Below, in pieces: positions 6,264 through 6,982 of a DNA stretch of 6,982 nucleotides. Under the pieces are notes generated by a model. It searched no databases. It worked only from the letters and a program-made list of their open reading frames with translations, and had not been told where the DNA came from. The DNA is from Cryptoclostridium sp036644995. GTDB lineage: Bacteria > Bacillota > Dehalobacteriia > UBA7702. The position numbers and the translations under genes are program-made. The stretch covers positions 1 through 6,982 of the forward strand of contig JAVXOZ010000055.1 of the NCBI GenBank assembly GCA_036644995.1, in the 5' to 3' direction. Within the stretch, counting starts at the first letter, position 1. Every line of letters starts with the position of its first letter.

Positions 6264-6339
6264 GCGCCTATAGCTCAGGGGATAGAGTTGCAGATTCCGA
6301 ATCTGAAGGCCGCTGGTTCAAATCCAGCTAGGCGCACCA
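6264..6339 (+). tRNA. tRNA-Arg (anticodon CCG)
   Basis: The gene folds as a complete cloverleaf. The acceptor stem pairs GCGCCTA (6264-6270) with TAGGCGC (6329-6335), followed by discriminator A and an encoded CCA (6337-6339). The D arm is GCTC/GAGT with loop AGGGGATA. The anticodon stem has loop TTCCGAA (6295-6301) with anticodon CCG at 6297-6299, reading CGG arginine codons. The T stem pairs GCTGG with CCAGC around loop TTCAAAT (6317-6323). Two oddities: the last D-stem pair is G-T, and the outermost anticodon-stem pair (6290/6306) is G-A rather than Watson-Crick. It is the only recognisable gene on the plus strand, divergent from the DUF3786 operon. Confidence 0.96.
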
Positions 6340-6345
6340 ATGATT

Positions 6346-6388
6346 AAAGTTCTTTATGGTCGCATTTTGCGATTGTGGAGAGCTTTTT
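6346..6388 (+). terminator. Probable Rho-independent terminator of the tRNA-Arg gene
   Basis: AAAGTTCT (6346-6353) pairs with AGAGCTTT (6379-6386) over 8 positions including one G-U. An inner perfect stem, TCGCA-TTT-TGCGA (6360-6372), caps it. The outer arm runs into a T tract (6384-6388) and then more T-rich sequence. It begins 7 bases after the encoded CCA. The internal loops make it less than ideal. Confidence 0.45.
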
Positions 6389-6531
6389 ATTTTATTTAAA
6401 ATTCATCTAAAACACTGAATAAACCTGTTTTATTACGAATTAATTACAAATTAATTTCTGAATAAAATGTATTTATCTCTTAACACATGGATATAACACC
6501 TATTGCTGCTACGAATTTGCTGAGAATTAAT

Positions 6532-6627
6532 TTAAAAATTTTCCCTACATACCACCATGTACCAATACCCATATTTGGCTATTATATAAAAATTACCATA
6601 TAAGCCTTGTTCTGTGGAGATAAACAT
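6532..6627 (-). CDS. Possible 31-residue nearly leaderless peptide, or part of a small RNA
   Basis: From ATG 6627 a frame of 31 codons (MFISTEQGLYGNFYI..., aromatic-rich with YGYWYMV) ends at TAA 6532-6534. It begins only about 5 bases after the start point predicted from the strong promoter at 6639-6667, so there is no room for a Shine-Dalgarno and none is seen. It matches no family I know. The alternative, which I consider at least as likely, is that the promoter makes a non-coding RNA: the transcript would fold CCTTG (6631-6635) with CAAGG (6605-6609), and further hairpins lie at 6546-6578. Confidence 0.2.
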   Translation of the reverse strand: MFISTEQGLYGNFYIIAKYGYWYMVVCRENF

Positions 6628-6638
6628 ACTCAAGGATT

Positions 6639-6667
6639 ATTATACCACATTCAATTAATGCTTCCAA
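6639..6667 (-). promoter_or_regulatory. Strong sigma-A-type promoter with extended -10, minus strand
   Basis: On the minus strand TTGGAA (6662-6667) is followed after exactly 17 bases by TATAAT (6639-6644), preceded by TGG to give an extended -10 (TGnTATAAT). The predicted start point is near 6632. It is the best promoter match in the window, yet no recognisable gene lies downstream before the tRNA on the opposite strand. The product may be a small RNA, a short peptide or the remains of a lost gene. Confidence 0.65.
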
Positions 6668-6875
6668 CTAAATATTTCTGTTATTTATACCCTAATAATT
6701 TAACACTTTTTTTGGCTTAATTATATGTTTTTGTTGAAGATTGCCCATTATTCCTCATGAGGGGTTTTCTAAATAAATTATACAGCAACAATTTAGATAT
6801 TTTGGTTTTATTGCCCCATTCGCTTAAAAAGTTTCTATGGTAAATATTGTGGTGTATAAAATTTGAAAAAGGCTC

Positions 6876-6957
6876 AAAAAAATAGAGCATATTCGAAAAA
6901 TCCTATCAAACGGAATTGATTAAGCAGCAATTTCAAAGGATTACGAATATGCTCTAT
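6876..6957 (-). terminator. Long hairpin with T7 tail: probable terminator of a gene beyond the right edge
   Basis: ATAGAGCATATTCG (6882-6895) and CGAATATGCTCTAT (6944-6957) form a perfect 14-base inverted repeat. Inside, AATCCT (6899-6904) pairs with AGGATT (6937-6942), and AATTG (6914-6918) with CAATT (6928-6932) closes a 9-base loop. Read on the minus strand the 14-base stem runs straight into seven T (6882-6876), as in a Rho-independent terminator. A minus-strand stop TAA at 6965-6967 lies just upstream and could end a gene from outside the window. The length and nested structure are unusual for a plain terminator, so an insertion-sequence end or small palindromic element is the alternative. 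Confidence 0.5.
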
Positions 6958-6982
6958 ATTAATTTTACCCCGAATCACTCCG

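Larger units (their letters stand above)
6389..6875. other. AT-rich stretch without a recognisable protein gene
   Basis: Both strands are broken by frequent stops and no known protein motif is seen. Within it are the minus-strand promoter at 6639-6667, the 31-codon frame at 6532-6627, a hairpin TACAT-ACCACC-ATGTA (6546-6561) directly beside CCAA-N9-TTGG (6562-6578), an AT-only palindrome AATTAATT-ACA-AATTAATT (6438-6456) and a zero-loop palindrome CCTCATGAGG (6753-6762). An 18-codon minus-strand frame begins MGNLQQKHII just left of that last palindrome and has a fair ribosome site, but nothing supports it as a gene. Confidence 0.6.

Noticed and set aside
6438..6456. AATTAATT-ACA-AATTAATT as a terminator or insertion-sequence end
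   Set aside because: It is pure AT pairing with no T tract and no partner repeat, and is expected by chance in such AT-rich DNA.
6753..6762. Palindrome CCTCATGAGG followed by a T-rich stretch, as a plus-strand terminator
   Set aside because: It is a zero-loop palindrome and cannot form a normal hairpin of useful length, and no plus-strand gene precedes it.
6389..6982. Degenerate transposase or phage gene in the right-hand gap
   Set aside because: No frame on either strand gives recognisable transposase or phage motifs, and I found no matching terminal inverted repeats across the gap.

Overview
The window is AT-rich DNA whose genes look like those of an anaerobic low-GC Firmicute. The evidence is an ArlR/ArlS-like two-component pair, an oxygen-sensitive two-subunit class I fumarase, a short Thermotoga/archaeal-type S-adenosylhomocysteine hydrolase (SAHH), a DUF3786 protein and clean GAGG-type ribosome binding sites. 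A Negativicutes or Clostridia member would fit. This is inference from gene content; no marker gene here fixes the taxon.

Layout, right to left along the minus strand. Positions 6172-2860 hold a tightly packed metabolic operon: DUF3786 protein, ahcY (SAHH), fumarase alpha, fumarase beta, with gaps of 7 to 11 bases and a Shine-Dalgarno before each start. After a 150-base gap, 2709-1 holds a second operon: a DUF4342 membrane protein, an OmpR-family response regulator and a HAMP histidine kinase. Their junctions are a 2-base gap and an 8-base overlap, and the kinase runs off the left edge with only its last residues missing. I see no convincing terminator between the operons, so read-through is possible. 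The gap does contain six 11-base direct repeats typical of OmpR/PhoB-type regulator sites, so the second operon probably has its own, likely autoregulated, promoter.

On the plus strand there is one gene, a tRNA-Arg(CCG) with encoded CCA at 6264-6339, followed by a plausible terminator. The last ~590 bases have no recognisable protein gene. They contain a near-consensus minus-strand promoter (about 6639-6667) that could make a short RNA or a nearly leaderless 31-residue peptide. They also contain a long multi-part hairpin at 6881-6957 with a T7 run on the minus strand, which looks like the terminator of a gene beyond the right edge.

Functionally, SAHH removes the methylation by-product S-adenosylhomocysteine (or, in this short subclass, possibly S-inosylhomocysteine). 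Fumarase interconverts fumarate and malate in the reductive or split TCA branch. Why these share a transcript with DUF3786 is not known to me. The second operon is a signalling unit in which the DUF4342 membrane protein may be an accessory or an output of the kinase/regulator pair. I found no phage, CRISPR, toxin-antitoxin or complete insertion sequence.
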